Source: Diplocarpon mali (lineage: Eukaryota > Ascomycota > Leotiomycetes > Helotiales > Drepanopezizaceae). Taken from it: a stretch of DNA of 18,654 nucleotides. Shown piece by piece: positions 18,653 through 18,654 of the stretch. Under the pieces are notes generated by a model that worked only from the letters and a program-made list of their open reading frames with translations, was not told the origin of the DNA and did not search any database. Within the stretch, counting starts at the first letter, position 1; every line of letters starts with the position of its first letter. The translations under genes and the position numbers were made by a program. Location: positions 61,805 through 80,458 of the forward strand of contig JAENRP010000197.1 of the NCBI GenBank assembly GCA_024741835.1. The letters run 5' to 3'.

Positions 18653-18654
18653 TA

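Larger units (their letters stand above)
18014..18654. other. Upstream region of the 681-aa gene; no gene seen
   Basis: The final 641 bp hold no supportable gene. They should include the promoter and 5' leader of the 681-residue gene. An inverted repeat (18388-18425) and a terminal AT-rich tract are the notable structures. A 93-codon + strand frame (18337-18618) resembles no known protein. Confidence 0.55.

Overview
The window looks like nuclear DNA of a filamentous ascomycete (Pezizomycotina). Genes are long and mostly uninterrupted, and their few introns are very short (44-59 nt) with GT...AG ends and CTAAC/CTGAC branch sites. Two genes belong to conserved eukaryotic chromatin and transcription families. 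Taxonomy below that level cannot be read from the sequence. All four supported protein genes lie on the minus strand, head to tail. No RNA gene, CRISPR array, transposon or viral gene was recognised.

Layout from left to right. Positions 1-2760 hold no supportable gene: the block is GC-rich, pyrimidine-biased on the + strand, full of short tandem repeats, contains one N (514) and begins with a G homopolymer. Positions 3045-6724 carry CTR9, the TPR scaffold of the Paf1 transcription-elongation complex (two exons, 1210 aa). Positions 7456-11805 carry the catalytic ATPase of a SWI/SNF- or RSC-type remodeller (QLQ, HSA, Snf2 ATPase, SnAC-like region, AT-hook-like stretch, bromodomain; 1433 aa, or 1416 aa if an in-frame 51-nt candidate intron is removed). 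Positions 11806-13335 are intergenic, with possible promoter motifs for the ATPase gene and a weak hint of a plus-strand transcript. Positions 13336-15236 carry a LIM-type zinc-binding protein (two exons, 618 aa) with a long disordered middle and a distinct C-terminal block. Positions 15909-18013 carry an unrecognised basic, Ser/Pro-rich protein (two exons, 681 aa) with nuclear localisation signals, a KEN motif and repeated short linear motifs. The right end (18014-18654) is its upstream region and includes a perfect 11-bp inverted repeat and a terminal AT microsatellite.

Functionally, CTR9 and the Snf2-type ATPase both act on RNA polymerase II transcription through chromatin. Their tandem adjacency is suggestive but may be chance. 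Splicing was resolved by reading frame: the non-contiguous frames of CTR9, the LIM gene and the 681-aa gene join cleanly through short introns, and the ATPase bromodomain is completed by a small last exon. I see no clear evidence of a novel multi-gene system. The most interesting leads are the KEN-bearing nuclear protein, the LIM protein's C-terminal block, the hidden in-frame mini-intron and the 2.7-kb gene-free block.
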